From Solirubrobacter ginsenosidimutans (lineage in GTDB: Bacteria > Actinomycetota > Thermoleophilia > Solirubrobacterales > Solirubrobacteraceae), in NCBI RefSeq assembly GCF_027587205.1, contig NZ_JAPDOD010000052.1, positions 1 to 62,099 on the forward strand: DNA of 62,099 nucleotides, in the 5' to 3' direction. This document shows, one piece after another, positions 15,504-25,741 of this stretch. Within the stretch, counting starts at the first letter, position 1; the number at the start of each line of letters is the position of its first letter. The notes under the pieces are model-generated. The model saw only the letters and a list, made by a program, of their open reading frames with translations, did no database searches and was not told where the DNA came from. The translations under genes and the position numbers were made by a program.

Positions 15504-16341
15504 GCGCCTGCGACGACACCCACACGGGCGTCTGGCGGCCGGTGCGCGAGTAGCGGACGAGCCCGTTCGGCTCGGTCAATGAGCGCAGGTAGGCCTGGCC
15601 CTTCTTGACCGCGCTCTCGTGCCCGCCGGCCGCCACCAGCCCCTGGATCGCGTAGGCCGTCGACTGCGCGTTCGGCGCCGCGTTGCGGGTGAGGGGGAAG
15701 CCGCCGTTGGCCTGCTGCTGGGCGGCGAGGAACGCGGCGCCGCGTTTTGCGGAGGCCGCGCGGCCGGCGAGTTTGAGCGCCTGGACGGCGCTCGCGGTGT
15801 CATCGATCCCGCTCGCCCCGCTGCCGCCGACGTTGAAGCCGCCGTCGCTGTTCTGGTGGCGCTCGATCCAGCGCGCCGCGCTCGCGACGGTCTTCGGGCT
15901 CGCGCCCGAGCGGCGCAGGGCGAAGATCGCGAACGACGTGTAGCTGACATAGCCGTCGAAGGAGCCGTCGGAGGACCGGTGGCGCAGGATGTCCGAGATC
16001 AGGTCACGCCCGCCGAACTTGCGCGGGTCCTGCCCGGCGGCGCGGACGACGAGGACGGTGCGCTCGACATCACCGATCGCGGTCAGCGAGCCGAGCCCGC
16101 GCTTGACGTAGTTCAGCGCGGCCGGACCGGGCTTGGATCCCGCGGCGGAGAGGCCGAGCAGCGCCCACCCGGTGGCGAGCTGCGAGGAGCCGCCGGACTG
16201 GGTCATGCCGAAGCCGCCGTCGGAGTTCTGGGCGCCGCGGACGTAGTCGACGGTGCTCGCGGCACGGGCCGGAGCGGCGAAGGTCAGCGCGCAGACGAGC
16301 GCGAGGAGCAACAGACGGGACAAGGCCAAAAGGGTATTCAC
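15475..16341 (-). CDS. Secreted prenyltransferase/squalene-oxidase-repeat protein
   Basis: 288 residues with a clear signal peptide (LLALVCALTFAAPARA). At least four repeats of the alpha/alpha-toroid type follow, each with a D/NGGF-like core: AQNSDGGFGMTQ, HRSSDGSFDGY, HQNSDGGFNVGG, QQANGGFPLTR. No DxDD cyclase motif is seen, so this is probably a binding or structural protein with the fold rather than a terpene cyclase. The ligand is unknown. Confidence 0.75.
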   Translation of the reverse strand: MNTLLALSRLLLLALVCALTFAAPARAASTVDYVRGAQNSDGGFGMTQSGGSSQLATGWALLGLSAAGSKPGPAALNYVKRGLGSLTAIGDVERTVLVVRAAGQDPRKFGGRDLISDILRHRSSDGSFDGYVSYTSFAIFALRRSGASPKTVASAARWIERHQNSDGGFNVGGSGASGIDDTASAVQALKLAGRAASAKRGAAFLAAQQQANGGFPLTRNAAPNAQSTAYAIQGLVAAGGHESAVKKGQAYLRSLTEPNGLVRYSRTGRQTPVWVSSQALMALHRRTF

Positions 16342-16433
16342 GAGTTCTTGACCGAATGAACAAAGGGTGAAAACATCGCCGTTGCGGGGCCCGGGGGCTC
16401 GCCTTCATAGGCGAAATTGGGGGGTGGGAAAAC

Positions 16434-19178
16434 GTGATGCGGATACGCATGCGTTTGCTGGTACTTGCGTTCGTCGCGGCGGTGGTCAGCCCGTCCGTGG
16501 CCGGTGCGCAGGGGCGGTCACCGCTGGAAACACCCGATGCGGTGAAGACGGTGCGCGTCCACGTCGACGGTGCGGTGGCGCTGAGCAAGCTCGAATCCGA
16601 AGGCTTCGATTTCTCCGGCGGGGTCGTGCGGGTCCCTGACGGCATCGAAGTCGACGCGATCGTCACCGATCAGCAGGAGCTCGACCTCATCGCGCGTGGC
16701 GCCGAGGTGGTCGAGCCGGGCGAGGAGTTCAAGTGGAAGACGGTCAAGCGGGCGTCCTTCGCGGCGCCGCAGGCGGTGCTGCCGCGCCCGCCTGAGCCGA
16801 CGGTGCGGATCGTGCGCGCCGACTGGTTCACGACGAAGGGGCAGGGCTTCCTCTACGTCGAAGCGCGCACGACCCAGGGCGAGCAGACGAATCCGATCGT
16901 CGGCATGACGCTGGAGAACGACCAGGGCCCGGGCACCGAGTTCATCTCGGCGCGCACGATGAGCCGCTTCGTGGACTCCGGCGTCTACATGTTCCACCGC
17001 AACCTGTTCAAGCTCGCCAAGCGCCCGGACAAGATCCGCGTCTCCTCGAGCACCGGCGGCGTCGCCACCGGGCCGGTCTCCAACTGGCTCGAGGACGTGA
17101 CGCCGATGGACGCGGCGCCCGGCTACCTGCACGACTTCGTCGACGACTACAAGACGCCGCAGCAGGTCTACGGCCGCTTCGAGCAGATCGCGCAGCAGTA
17201 CCCGGCCATCGCCGAGATCGTCCCGCTCAAGAACAAGACCAACGGCTACCAGCGCAAGGCGCAGGCCACGATCGGCGGGACCGGGCAGGCCGCGGTCGTC
17301 ATCAGCTCGGCGGCCTGGGGTCAGGACGGCGGCAACGACATCACGGTCGAGTTCGTCAACCGGCCTGGCGCCGACCTGCCGCTGAGCGTGTCGGTGACCG
17401 GCAAGGCCGTGCGCGTGCTCCTCGCCAAGGACGCGGCGGGTGCGCTCGCGTCGACCGCCGCGCAGGTCGCGGCGGCGCTGGAGACGGGGTCTGGCGGCCT
17501 GATCGACCGCGCCCACCCGTATCGCACCAACGCGGGGACGGGGATCGTGCAGCCGACGACGGCTCCCGTCGCGCTGACGGACTTCCTCGACCAGAAGCGG
17601 GTTGGCGCGCCGGCGGGCGATCCGCCGCGCGGCCCGTACACGATCCGCGCGCTGCGGATCGGCAAGTTCCGCGACGGCACCAAGCCCGGCGTGCTGATCC
17701 AGGCCAACGACCACGCCCGGGAGTGGGTGCCGATCACGATCACGCTCGAGACCGCCGAGCGGCTCGTGCGCAACTACGCGACCGACCCCGAGACCAAGAA
17801 GATCGTCGACAACACCGACATCTTCCTGATCCCGTCCAACAACCCGGACGGCGCGAACTACTCGTTCTACAACTTCGCCTCCCAGCGGCGGAACATGACC
17901 AACCACTGCGACGACGCCAACGCCGACCCCGCGCGCCGCAACGCCTGGGGCGTCGACCTCAATCGCAACTACAGCGTGGCGTCGGGCTTCGACGGCTATG
18001 ACGGCGCGTCGACGAGTTGCACCAGCGACACCTACCAGGGCCCCGCCGAGCTATCGGAGCCCGAGTCGCAGAACATCATCGACCTCGTCCAGCGCAACCG
18101 GAACATCAAGTTCATGATGTCCGTGCACTCCAACGGCGGCCAGCTCTTCTGGCAGCCGGGCGCCTACATCGCCAATGGCCGGATCACGACGCCGCGGCCG
18201 CCGCTCGGGCATGAGGCGTACTACTGGCAGTCCGCGGACCGCATCCTCTCGCAGGTGCGCGCGGAGCGGCAGACCGTCGTCACGCCGGAGAACGTCGGCG
18301 GCTCGTCGGACGTGCTCTATTCGAGCGCCGGCAACGTGCGCGAGGAGCTGTACTTCAACTACGGCGTCTTCGCCTTCGGCTGGGAGGTCGGCGGGTCGGT
18401 CTACAACACCGCCACGGGCAACTTCCAGGAGGGCTCGTTCCAGCCGCCGTGGGTGGGCGACCCGAACGTCGTCAGCGGCCACAGCGAGACGATGGAGTAC
18501 GCCAACGGCGTGATGGAGATGTTCCGCATCGCCGACGACTGGGCCGCGGACAAGACGCCCGCGACCTCGACGCTGACGCCGTCCGCGCAGTCGGACTCGC
18601 CGAAGGGCGTGCGCTTCGAGGTCTCCGAGCCCGCCACCGTCTACTACACGACCGACGGCTCGACGCCCACGATCGACTCGCCGCGCTACAAGCAGACCGA
18701 GTTCCGAGAACCAGGTGAGACGCTCTGGGTCGAGCAGACGACGACCTTCAAGTGGTTCTCGGTCGACGCCGCGGGCAACCTCGAGCCGATGCGCTCGGCG
18801 ACGGTGCAGATCGGCGAGAACGGTGGTGTCGGAGGCGCCGTCCCGGCGACCTTGGCGCTGACGCTCAGCGGCCCGGCCTCCTTCGGCGCGTTCACGCCAG
18901 GCGTGGCGAAGGACTACACGACCACCACGAACGCCAACGTGATCTCGACGGCGGGTGACGCGGCGCTGACCGTGTCGGATCCCGGCCGGCTGATGAACGG
19001 GACGTTCGCGCTGCCGTCGCCGCTGGAGGTCGCGTTCTCGAAGGCCGCCTGGACCGCGCCGGTCTCCAACGATCCGGTGACGATCACGTTCAAGCAGCAC
19101 ATCGGGGCGACCGACGCGTTGCGCACGGGCGCCTACTCCAAGACGCTCACGTTCACCCTGTCAACCACAACGCCGTAG
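16434..19178 (+). CDS. Secreted zinc carboxypeptidase (M14) with C-terminal accessory domains
   Basis: 914 residues. A signal peptide (LLVLAFVAAVVSPSVAGAQG) is followed by a large N-terminal region, then the M14 domain. Zinc ligands are HARE (His 427, Glu 430) and SVHSNGG (His 565); the catalytic Glu is in FGWEVGG (near 651). Substrate-binding DLNRNYS is also present. An insert of about 100 residues (AAVVISSAAWGQDGGNDITVEF...) splits the start of the peptidase domain. After it comes a chitobiase/hexosaminidase C-terminal-like domain (VYYTTDGSTPTIDSPRY) and a final beta-rich domain. Exported and probably degrades proteins or peptides outside the cell. Start GTG 16434 or ATG 16437; GGGGGGTGGG upstream serves either. 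Confidence 0.85.
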   Translation: MMRIRMRLLVLAFVAAVVSPSVAGAQGRSPLETPDAVKTVRVHVDGAVALSKLESEGFDFSGGVVRVPDGIEVDAIVTDQQELDLIARGAEVVEPGEEFKWKTVKRASFAAPQAVLPRPPEPTVRIVRADWFTTKGQGFLYVEARTTQGEQTNPIVGMTLENDQGPGTEFISARTMSRFVDSGVYMFHRNLFKLAKRPDKIRVSSSTGGVATGPVSNWLEDVTPMDAAPGYLHDFVDDYKTPQQVYGRFEQIAQQYPAIAEIVPLKNKTNGYQRKAQATIGGTGQAAVVISSAAWGQDGGNDITVEFVNRPGADLPLSVSVTGKAVRVLLAKDAAGALASTAAQVAAALETGSGGLIDRAHPYRTNAGTGIVQPTTAPVALTDFLDQKRVGAPAGDPPRGPYTIRALRIGKFRDGTKPGVLIQANDHAREWVPITITLETAERLVRNYATDPETKKIVDNTDIFLIPSNNPDGANYSFYNFASQRRNMTNHCDDANADPARRNAWGVDLNRNYSVASGFDGYDGASTSCTSDTYQGPAELSEPESQNIIDLVQRNRNIKFMMSVHSNGGQLFWQPGAYIANGRITTPRPPLGHEAYYWQSADRILSQVRAERQTVVTPENVGGSSDVLYSSAGNVREELYFNYGVFAFGWEVGGSVYNTATGNFQEGSFQPPWVGDPNVVSGHSETMEYANGVMEMFRIADDWAADKTPATSTLTPSAQSDSPKGVRFEVSEPATVYYTTDGSTPTIDSPRYKQTEFREPGETLWVEQTTTFKWFSVDAAGNLEPMRSATVQIGENGGVGGAVPATLALTLSGPASFGAFTPGVAKDYTTTTNANVISTAGDAALTVSDPGRLMNGTFALPSPLEVAFSKAAWTAPVSNDPVTITFKQHIGATDALRTGAYSKTLTFTLSTTTP

Positions 19179-19255
19179 GCCGTATCCGGCGGGCGCCCTT
19201 CCCGGGCGCCCGCCGCGAATGCGAGGATGCGCGCCGTGGACCTTCCGGAGGGCGT

Positions 19256-19390
19256 GATGCGCAGACGTGGGCGTGCGTGCGCGAGATCCGAGGTCACGGC
19301 GCGGGAGTACGCGCGGTCGCGTTTGCTGCGGGCGGCACGATCCTCGCCACGGGCGGCGACGACGACTCGATCCGGCTCCGAGCCCATGAA
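19256..19390 (+). pseudogene. Remnant of a WD40-repeat gene
   Basis: Reading from 19256 the frame gives DAQTWACVREIRGHGAGV, then RAVAFAAGGTILATGGDDDSIRL: the GH...V.AVAF..GG.ILATGGDD..IRL pattern of one WD40 blade. The expected tryptophans of LWD are replaced (GRD before it, RAH after it), and no other blade or good start is present. It looks like a single decayed repeat left in the gap before the next gene. Confidence 0.5.
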
Positions 19391-19469
19391 GGAGACCGTG
19401 CTGCCGGTGCTGCTCGCGAGCTGAACGCTCATTTCCCAACGCCCGCGAGGTCGCCTGTAGTGTGAGGTC

Positions 19470-21680
19470 GTGACCCGGCCGGTCGAGCGTGAGCGCGAAC
19501 CGGAGGCGAAGGCCCCCGTGGTCGCGGGTGCCCCGCTCGAGGGCGCCCGGCAGGCCTCGACACTGCTCGCCCTGCAGCGCTCGGCGGGCAACCAGGCGGT
19601 CACCCGCGCGCTCCTGCAGCGCGCGCCCAAGGACCCGCCGGACGGGGTGACGCTGCCCGCCGATCCGCTCCCCGCGGGCGCCAACGTCGCCGATCCCGAC
19701 GCGGCCAGGATCGCGCCTGACCCGAGCTTGGGCGGCGGGTGGAAGGACAAGAAGGACAAGGCGGAGTCCGGCCACGTCGGCGGCGTCGACCGGATCCTGC
19801 TCGAGAACATGCCCGGCAACCAGCAGCAACAGCCGGAGTCCAGCGGCGCGCCGACGCACGGCGGGGACGTCTCCGACACGGCGGGAACCGGGCCCGGCCC
19901 CGACCACGGGCGGGCGATCGCGATCGTGCCGAGCTCGCTCAAGGGCGGGGCCGGCGGCGAGGTCACCGTGGTCGTGCACTTTCACGGCATCGGCAAGGCG
20001 CTGCGGGGCAAGGGCGACAACCCGCGCGACGTCGACCACTACCAGATCGAGCAGCAGCTGGACGCCTTCGCGGCGGCCCGGCCGGGGGCGCGGATCATCG
20101 CGCTGCTGCCGATCGGCATCCAGACCGAGGGCAAGAACGCCAAGGACCAGACCGTCTACGGGGTCAGCTTCGGCAACTTCGACACCAACAAGTTCATCAC
20201 CGCCGCCTTCGGCCAGCTGGGCGGGGCGCTGCCGTCGGGCTCGACGCCCGGCGACGTGATCATGAGCGCCCACAGCGGCGGCGGGCTGCCGCTCGGGCAG
20301 ATGCTCGCCTCGGGCAAGGGCGTGCCGGACCGGCTGAAGGGCGTCTTCCTCTTCGAGGCGCTGCACGGCGACACGGACTCCTACGCCACGTTCATCACCG
20401 GCCGCATGGAGACCGACCTGAAGGCGCTGGAGGCGGAGCGCAAGAAGCCCGGCGTCTCCGACGACGACATCTTCAAGGCCCAGGCGGCGTACCTGCAGGG
20501 GAGCCTGCACGTCGTCGCGCTCGGCGGGTACGGTGGGTACAAGGACCGCACGCTCGCGGTGCGCACCAAGATCCTCGAGTGGTGGCAGAGCCACGCCAAG
20601 CGCATCGCCGCCGCGGCCAACGGGCACTCGGCGCTGCTGGACACGCTGTGGGCGCACTACCAGGCGCAGTACTTCCCGGGTTCGACGCACGAGAACGCGC
20701 TCGCGACCTCTGCCAACAACCTCGGGCGGGCGCTGGCGTCGATGGAGAAGACGGGCGCGCTCGCGCCGGCGGCGCCGCCGCCCGTCAAGGCGACGGTCGC
20801 GCCCAAGCGGCGGCGCGTCGCTCGGGCGCCCTGGGATCTGTCGTCGGACCCGGTCACGGTGGTCAAGGCGGACGAGAAGAAGAAGCGCTCCGAGGTCAAC
20901 GTCGCGCCGTCGGAGTACGTACCCGCGATCATCACCGACGCCGGCGTGGCCGCCGACTGGCTCTCGAACTTCAAGTCGACGACGTTCCTCGGCAAGTCCG
21001 TGGGCGAGCCGATCCACGCCGACCTGGTCGCGCACCTCAAGACCGTCGAGACGGCCTTCGCGAAGAAGTACGGCGACGGCGACCCGGCGGTGGCGGGGCA
21101 GGCGCTCGGGATGCACGAGAACGTGATCGGCTCACGCCACGCACCGACCAGCGCCGCGCTCTCGATGCACCTCTTCGGCCTGGCGATCGACGTCAACTAC
21201 ACCACCAACCCCTTCATCTCGGCCACGGCCAACCCGGTCTTCGATCGCGCCAACAAGAAGCTCGGGCGCAGCGTGAAGACGTTCCGCTACGGGATGACCT
21301 ACGACGAGATCGCCGAGCTCGACAAGCTGCTCGAGGACTACTTCGCGCTGCTCAAGGACGAGACGCTGGACGCGGCGGCCAAGAAGACGATCCAGGACGA
21401 CCTCACCCTCGTGACCAACAAGTGGGAGCGCAAGCAGCCGGCGCAGAAGGCGGCGATCGAGGCGGGCGGGCTGCTCGACCTCGACAAGCGCCTGGTCGAG
21501 GAGATCGGCCTGGACTGGGGCGCGTCCTACGGCGACGTCATGCACTTCGACATGCGCAACAAGGGCAACGGCGCGAAGATCTACGCCGCGATCAAGCGCT
21601 ACGAGGCAAAGAAGGAGCAGGAGGGCGCGGACGCCTACGCCAAGGAGCACCCGCCGAAGCCGGCGGACGCGCCTAAGTGA
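19470..21680 (+). CDS. Two-domain putative injection-system-associated effector (hydrolase-like + M15-like peptidase)
   Basis: 736 residues, no signal peptide. Residues about 30-50 read STLLALQRSAGNQAV then TRALLQR, the short N-terminal signature shared by many actinobacterial proteins linked to extracellular contractile injection systems. Residues 140-400 look like an alpha/beta-hydrolase: VTVVVHFHGIGKAL, IIALLPIG, and VIMSAHSGGGLPLG with a serine in a nucleophile-elbow-like turn. Residues 480-715 contain MHLFGLAIDVNY and GDVMHFDMR, the H..G.A.D and HxD pattern of M15 cell-wall carboxypeptidases/endopeptidases. The middle is a proline-rich linker. Two catalytic modules behind a loading-type signature suggest a secreted toxin or wall hydrolase. 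No structural injection gene lies in the window. Confidence 0.6.
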   Translation: MTRPVEREREPEAKAPVVAGAPLEGARQASTLLALQRSAGNQAVTRALLQRAPKDPPDGVTLPADPLPAGANVADPDAARIAPDPSLGGGWKDKKDKAESGHVGGVDRILLENMPGNQQQQPESSGAPTHGGDVSDTAGTGPGPDHGRAIAIVPSSLKGGAGGEVTVVVHFHGIGKALRGKGDNPRDVDHYQIEQQLDAFAAARPGARIIALLPIGIQTEGKNAKDQTVYGVSFGNFDTNKFITAAFGQLGGALPSGSTPGDVIMSAHSGGGLPLGQMLASGKGVPDRLKGVFLFEALHGDTDSYATFITGRMETDLKALEAERKKPGVSDDDIFKAQAAYLQGSLHVVALGGYGGYKDRTLAVRTKILEWWQSHAKRIAAAANGHSALLDTLWAHYQAQYFPGSTHENALATSANNLGRALASMEKTGALAPAAPPPVKATVAPKRRRVARAPWDLSSDPVTVVKADEKKKRSEVNVAPSEYVPAIITDAGVAADWLSNFKSTTFLGKSVGEPIHADLVAHLKTVETAFAKKYGDGDPAVAGQALGMHENVIGSRHAPTSAALSMHLFGLAIDVNYTTNPFISATANPVFDRANKKLGRSVKTFRYGMTYDEIAELDKLLEDYFALLKDETLDAAAKKTIQDDLTLVTNKWERKQPAQKAAIEAGGLLDLDKRLVEEIGLDWGASYGDVMHFDMRNKGNGAKIYAAIKRYEAKKEQEGADAYAKEHPPKPADAPK

Positions 21681-23040
21681 CCGTCGGGCGGGTGAGCGCC
21701 TTCACGAAGTCCTCGAGCTGGCGCGTGGTCCAGCACTCGTAGGCCTCGCAGAACGGCGTGTACGCGCTGATCACGCTGTCGCCGTAGTTCCAGTAGAGCT
21801 TGGGCTCCGGATTCAGCCAGAACGTGCGGCCGGCCTTCTCGGAGATCCGCGAGAAGATGTCGGCGCGGGGGTCGCGGCCGTTGGTGCGCGCGTCCCCGAG
21901 GACGATCACCGTCGCGCGCGGGTGCAGGTCATCCTCGACGCTTTGGAGGAACTCGCGCCAGACGCGGCCGTAGTCGGTGTAGCCGGAGACGTCGGCGACG
22001 CCGGCGTCCTTGGAGATCGCGTCGTTGACCGCCTTGAAGGAGCGTTCGCGCTCGAAGACGTCGGTGACCTCGGAGATGCGCTCGACGAAGACGAAGGAGC
22101 GCATGCGGCGGAAGCTGTCGTGCAGGGCGTGGAGCACGGAGAGAAAGAAGACGCTCGCGCTGGTGACACTCGTGGAGACGTCGCAGAGGACGTAGAGCTC
22201 GGGGCGACGCGGGCGCTTGGGCTTGTACTTGAGGACGACGGGGACGCCGCCGGTCTCCAGCGACGCGCGCATCGTCCGTCGCACGTCGACGTGGGCGTGG
22301 CGGGCATGGCCGCGGTTCTGCTGGCCCTGGGTGGCGAGCCTGCGCTTGAGCTGGGTGACGACGCGGTGGACGGCGGCGAGGTCCTGGGCGGGGCCGGACG
22401 GCAGCGCGCGGTCGAGCTCGTTCAGCGGTCTTGACGGCGGTAGCGCCTGGGTGCGCTCGATCTGCGCGCGCTCGAGCTCCCGCCGCAGGTGCGCCTCGAA
22501 GCGGCGGATCTGGTCCCGGGTGAGTGGCATCTCCTGCGCCGCGCCCTCGCCCTTCACCAGGCCACTCGGCTCGGACTTCAGGCCGAGCGCGCGGCGGATG
22601 CGCTGGACGTCGACGCCGAGGACGCCCGAGCCTTCCCCGCGGCGGCCGAAGGCGGCGATCGCCAGCCGGGCGAGATCTCTGAGCGCGGCCTCGTCACCAT
22701 TGCGGATCGCTTCGAGGATCTGCTCGCGCAGCGCGTCGAAGTCGATCCGGTCGCCGGTCTCGGCGCCGCGTTGCTGCGCGTCGCCCTCCGTGATGCCGGT
22801 CTCGAGCGCGGCGCCCTCGGTGGCGCGGAAGAAGTAGCGCTCGAAGACGAGGTCGAAGACGCGGCGGTCGTCGGGCGACTTGGCCATCGTCGCCGCCAGT
22901 GCCTCCTTGAACGGCCCGGGGCGCGTCCACTCCACCTCGCCGAGCGCGGCGAAGGCGTCGTTGAGCTCGGACGTCCCGATCGCCACCCCCTCGGTGCGGA
23001 GGGCGTCCGCGAACCCGATCAGGTGGCCGGGGAAGCTCAC
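21673..23040 (-). CDS. VWA-domain protein (CoxE-like)
   Basis: 455 residues. The C-terminal half carries a von Willebrand A domain with the metal site DVSTSV (DxSxS) and GDARTNGRDPRAD. The N-terminal half is the CoxE-type region (SFPGHLIGFADALRTEGVAIG, VFDLVFERYFF). Such proteins work with MoxR AAA+ ATPases in metal insertion or complex assembly. Its partner ATPase gene lies 3 bp upstream. It overlaps the converging effector gene by 8 bp. Confidence 0.82.
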   Translation of the reverse strand: MSFPGHLIGFADALRTEGVAIGTSELNDAFAALGEVEWTRPGPFKEALAATMAKSPDDRRVFDLVFERYFFRATEGAALETGITEGDAQQRGAETGDRIDFDALREQILEAIRNGDEAALRDLARLAIAAFGRRGEGSGVLGVDVQRIRRALGLKSEPSGLVKGEGAAQEMPLTRDQIRRFEAHLRRELERAQIERTQALPPSRPLNELDRALPSGPAQDLAAVHRVVTQLKRRLATQGQQNRGHARHAHVDVRRTMRASLETGGVPVVLKYKPKRPRRPELYVLCDVSTSVTSASVFFLSVLHALHDSFRRMRSFVFVERISEVTDVFERERSFKAVNDAISKDAGVADVSGYTDYGRVWREFLQSVEDDLHPRATVIVLGDARTNGRDPRADIFSRISEKAGRTFWLNPEPKLYWNYGDSVISAYTPFCEAYECWTTRQLEDFVKALTRPTVT

Positions 23041-23043
23041 TCG

Positions 23044-23921
<878 letters not shown>

Positions 23922-23922
<1 letters not shown>

Positions 23923-24521
23923 CAGATTGAGGATAGGAGACGCCTGCAGAGGTCCGCGTGCGCGTCGACGAGCTGCGGGCACGAGAGCTCGCGCTGCGAG
24001 CGCAGGTAGCCGTAGCTGGTCGACGCCAGCGGGCCGAGGACGACGTCGGCGAGGTAGTCCGCGCGATCGCCGAGTCCGCCTTCGCGCAGCAGGAGCGCGA
24101 TGTGGGTGCGGTAGAAGGCGTACGGCGCGCTGGCCAGGAAGTCGTCGTGCGAGCCCTCGGCGGAGCGCAGCAGCGGCGCGTGGCGCTCCAGGAACGCGAC
24201 GTAGGCCTCGCCGAACGCGATCAGGCGCTCGAGTGGGGGTGCGCCCGGGCCCAGCGGCGGCTCGCCGCGCAGCATCTCATTCTGCAGCTCTGACTCGAAC
24301 TGGGAGATCACCGCGCGCGCGAGGGAAGCGCGATCGCCGAAGCGGCGAAAGAGCGTGCCCTTGCCGACCCCGGCCTTGGCCGCGATCGAGTCCATCGACA
24401 CCGTCGACGGGTCGCAGGAGGCGAACAGCTCCTCGGCCGCGGCGAGGACCTTCTCCCGGTTCGCAGCGGCGTCGGCGCGCTCTGGGCGCTCTTCACCGAG
24501 GAGTGGGAGGGGCGTTGTCAT
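23922..24521 (-). CDS. TetR-family repressor
   Basis: 199 residues. N-terminal HTH: NREKVLAAAEELFASCDPSTVSMDSIAAKAGVGKGTLFRRFGDRASL. The C-terminal ligand domain resembles the group with LASAPYAFYRTHIALLLREG. It is the first gene of a TetR-MoxR-VWA unit and is divergent from yceI. A TACAAT box ends 7 nt before its ATG (leaderless). Two matching operators lie between the divergent genes, so it should control both directions. Confidence 0.85.
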
Positions 24522-24528
24522 GAGACGT

Positions 24529-24595
24529 ATTGTAGCTAAGTGGACTGCGGTCCGATTAGGTGCTACAGTACCTGCATCAAGCGGACCACGGTCCG
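24529..24595. promoter_or_regulatory. Divergent promoters with two TetR operators
   Basis: Operator 1 is GGACTGCGGTCC (24542-24553) and operator 2 is GGACCACGGTCC (24583-24594), 10 of 12 identical, centres 41 bp (about four turns) apart. For yceI, TGGACT (24541-24546), a 17-bp spacer and TACAGT (24564-24569) form a promoter whose -35 lies on operator 1. For tetR, TACAAT lies at 24534-24529 on the minus strand. A weaker palindrome, AGGTGCTACAGTACCT (24558-24573), covers the -10. Confidence 0.7.
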
Positions 24596-24623
24596 GATAC
24601 ACCACCCCGAGGGACACCTTCAG

Positions 24624-25181
24624 ATGACCGCCATCAGCGCCACCACCCCGATTCCCGCCAACAGCACCTGGACCGTCGACCCGGTTCACTCGACCGTCGG
24701 CTTCGCCGTCAAGCACATGGTCGTCTCGACCTTCCGCGGCCAGTTCGACGACTACTCGGCCACGCTGACCGCGAACGAGGACGGCACGCTGACCCTCGAG
24801 GGCCGCGTCGCCGCCGACTCGATCGCCGTCAAGGACGAGAACCTGGCCACCCACCTCAAGGCGCCGGACTTCTTCGACACCGAGCGTCACCCGTACGTGA
24901 CCTTCAGCTCGACACTCGTGCGCGCCGACAACGGCTCGCTGACCGTCGACGGTGAGCTGACGATCAAGGGCAACTCGCGCCCGATCGAGGCCCGCGGCGT
25001 CATCACCGAGCCGCACGAGACCTTCGGCGGCGTCGAGAAGGTCGGTCTCGAGCTCGAGGCCGTCGTCGACCGCACGCAGTACGGCCTGGACTGGAACGCC
25101 CCGCTGCCCAAGGGCGGCTTCGCCCTCGCCAACGAGGTCAAGCTCCAGATCAACCTCGAGCTGGCTCAGCCGGAGGCGTAA
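24624..25181 (+). CDS. yceI: YceI-family protein
   Basis: 185 residues. Family pattern: TWTVDPVHSTVGFAVKHMVVSTFRGQF, LKAPDFFDTERHPYVTFSST, GELTIKGNSRPIEARG, and GLELEAVVDRTQYGLDWN. YceI folds as a lipocalin-like barrel that binds polyisoprenoids or similar lipids. No signal peptide is present, so this copy should be cytosolic. ATG 24624 has GAGGGA upstream. It forms an operon with the FMN reductase 4 bp downstream and lies under TetR control. Confidence 0.88.
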   Translation: MTAISATTPIPANSTWTVDPVHSTVGFAVKHMVVSTFRGQFDDYSATLTANEDGTLTLEGRVAADSIAVKDENLATHLKAPDFFDTERHPYVTFSSTLVRADNGSLTVDGELTIKGNSRPIEARGVITEPHETFGGVEKVGLELEAVVDRTQYGLDWNAPLPKGGFALANEVKLQINLELAQPEA

Positions 25182-25185
25182 TTCG

Positions 25186-25740
25186 ATGAAGGTACTCGGC
25201 CTCTCCGGCAGCCTGCGCGCCGGCTCCCACAACTCCAAGCTCCTCCGGGCAGCGGGCGATCTCTTGCCCGGAGAGGCCGAGCTCGTCGAATTCGACGGGC
25301 TCAAGCTGATCCCGCCGTTCGACGAGGACGACGAGCACGCCCGCCCGGACTCGGTCCAGGCGCTCTTCGACGCCATCGCCGACGCGGACGCGGTCCTCGT
25401 CTCGACCCCTGAGTACAACCACTCGATCCCGGGCCAGCTCAAGAACGCCCTCGACTGGCTCTCCCGCCCGCTCGCCGAATCCCCCCTGCGCAACAAGCCG
25501 GCGGCCGTCGTCGGCGCCTCCACCGGCCTCTTCGGCGCGGTCTGGGCCCAGGCCGAGGCCCGCAAGGTCCTCTCGGCCATCGGCGCCCGCGTCATCGACC
25601 GCGAACTCCCGATCGGCATGGCGGACGACGCCTTCCACCCGCACGGCCCGCTGGTCGACGAAGACCTCTCTCTCGCCCTGGCCGGCATCCTCGCCGAGCT
25701 GCACGCGGAGACGCGCTCGTCGCTCCCTGCCGCGGCGTAG
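25186..25740 (+). CDS. NADPH-dependent FMN reductase
   Basis: 184 residues. Flavodoxin-like fold: VLGLSGSLRAGSHNSKLLRAA (FMN phosphate loop), VLVSTPEYNHSIPGQLKNALDWLSRP (isoalloxazine contact) and AAVVGASTGLFGAVWAQ. It matches the azoreductase/chromate-reductase-like NAD(P)H:quinone reductase group. Co-transcribed with yceI, which suggests a response to redox-active or quinone compounds. Confidence 0.85.
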   Translation: MKVLGLSGSLRAGSHNSKLLRAAGDLLPGEAELVEFDGLKLIPPFDEDDEHARPDSVQALFDAIADADAVLVSTPEYNHSIPGQLKNALDWLSRPLAESPLRNKPAAVVGASTGLFGAVWAQAEARKVLSAIGARVIDRELPIGMADDAFHPHGPLVDEDLSLALAGILAELHAETRSSLPAAA

Positions 25741-25741
25741 A

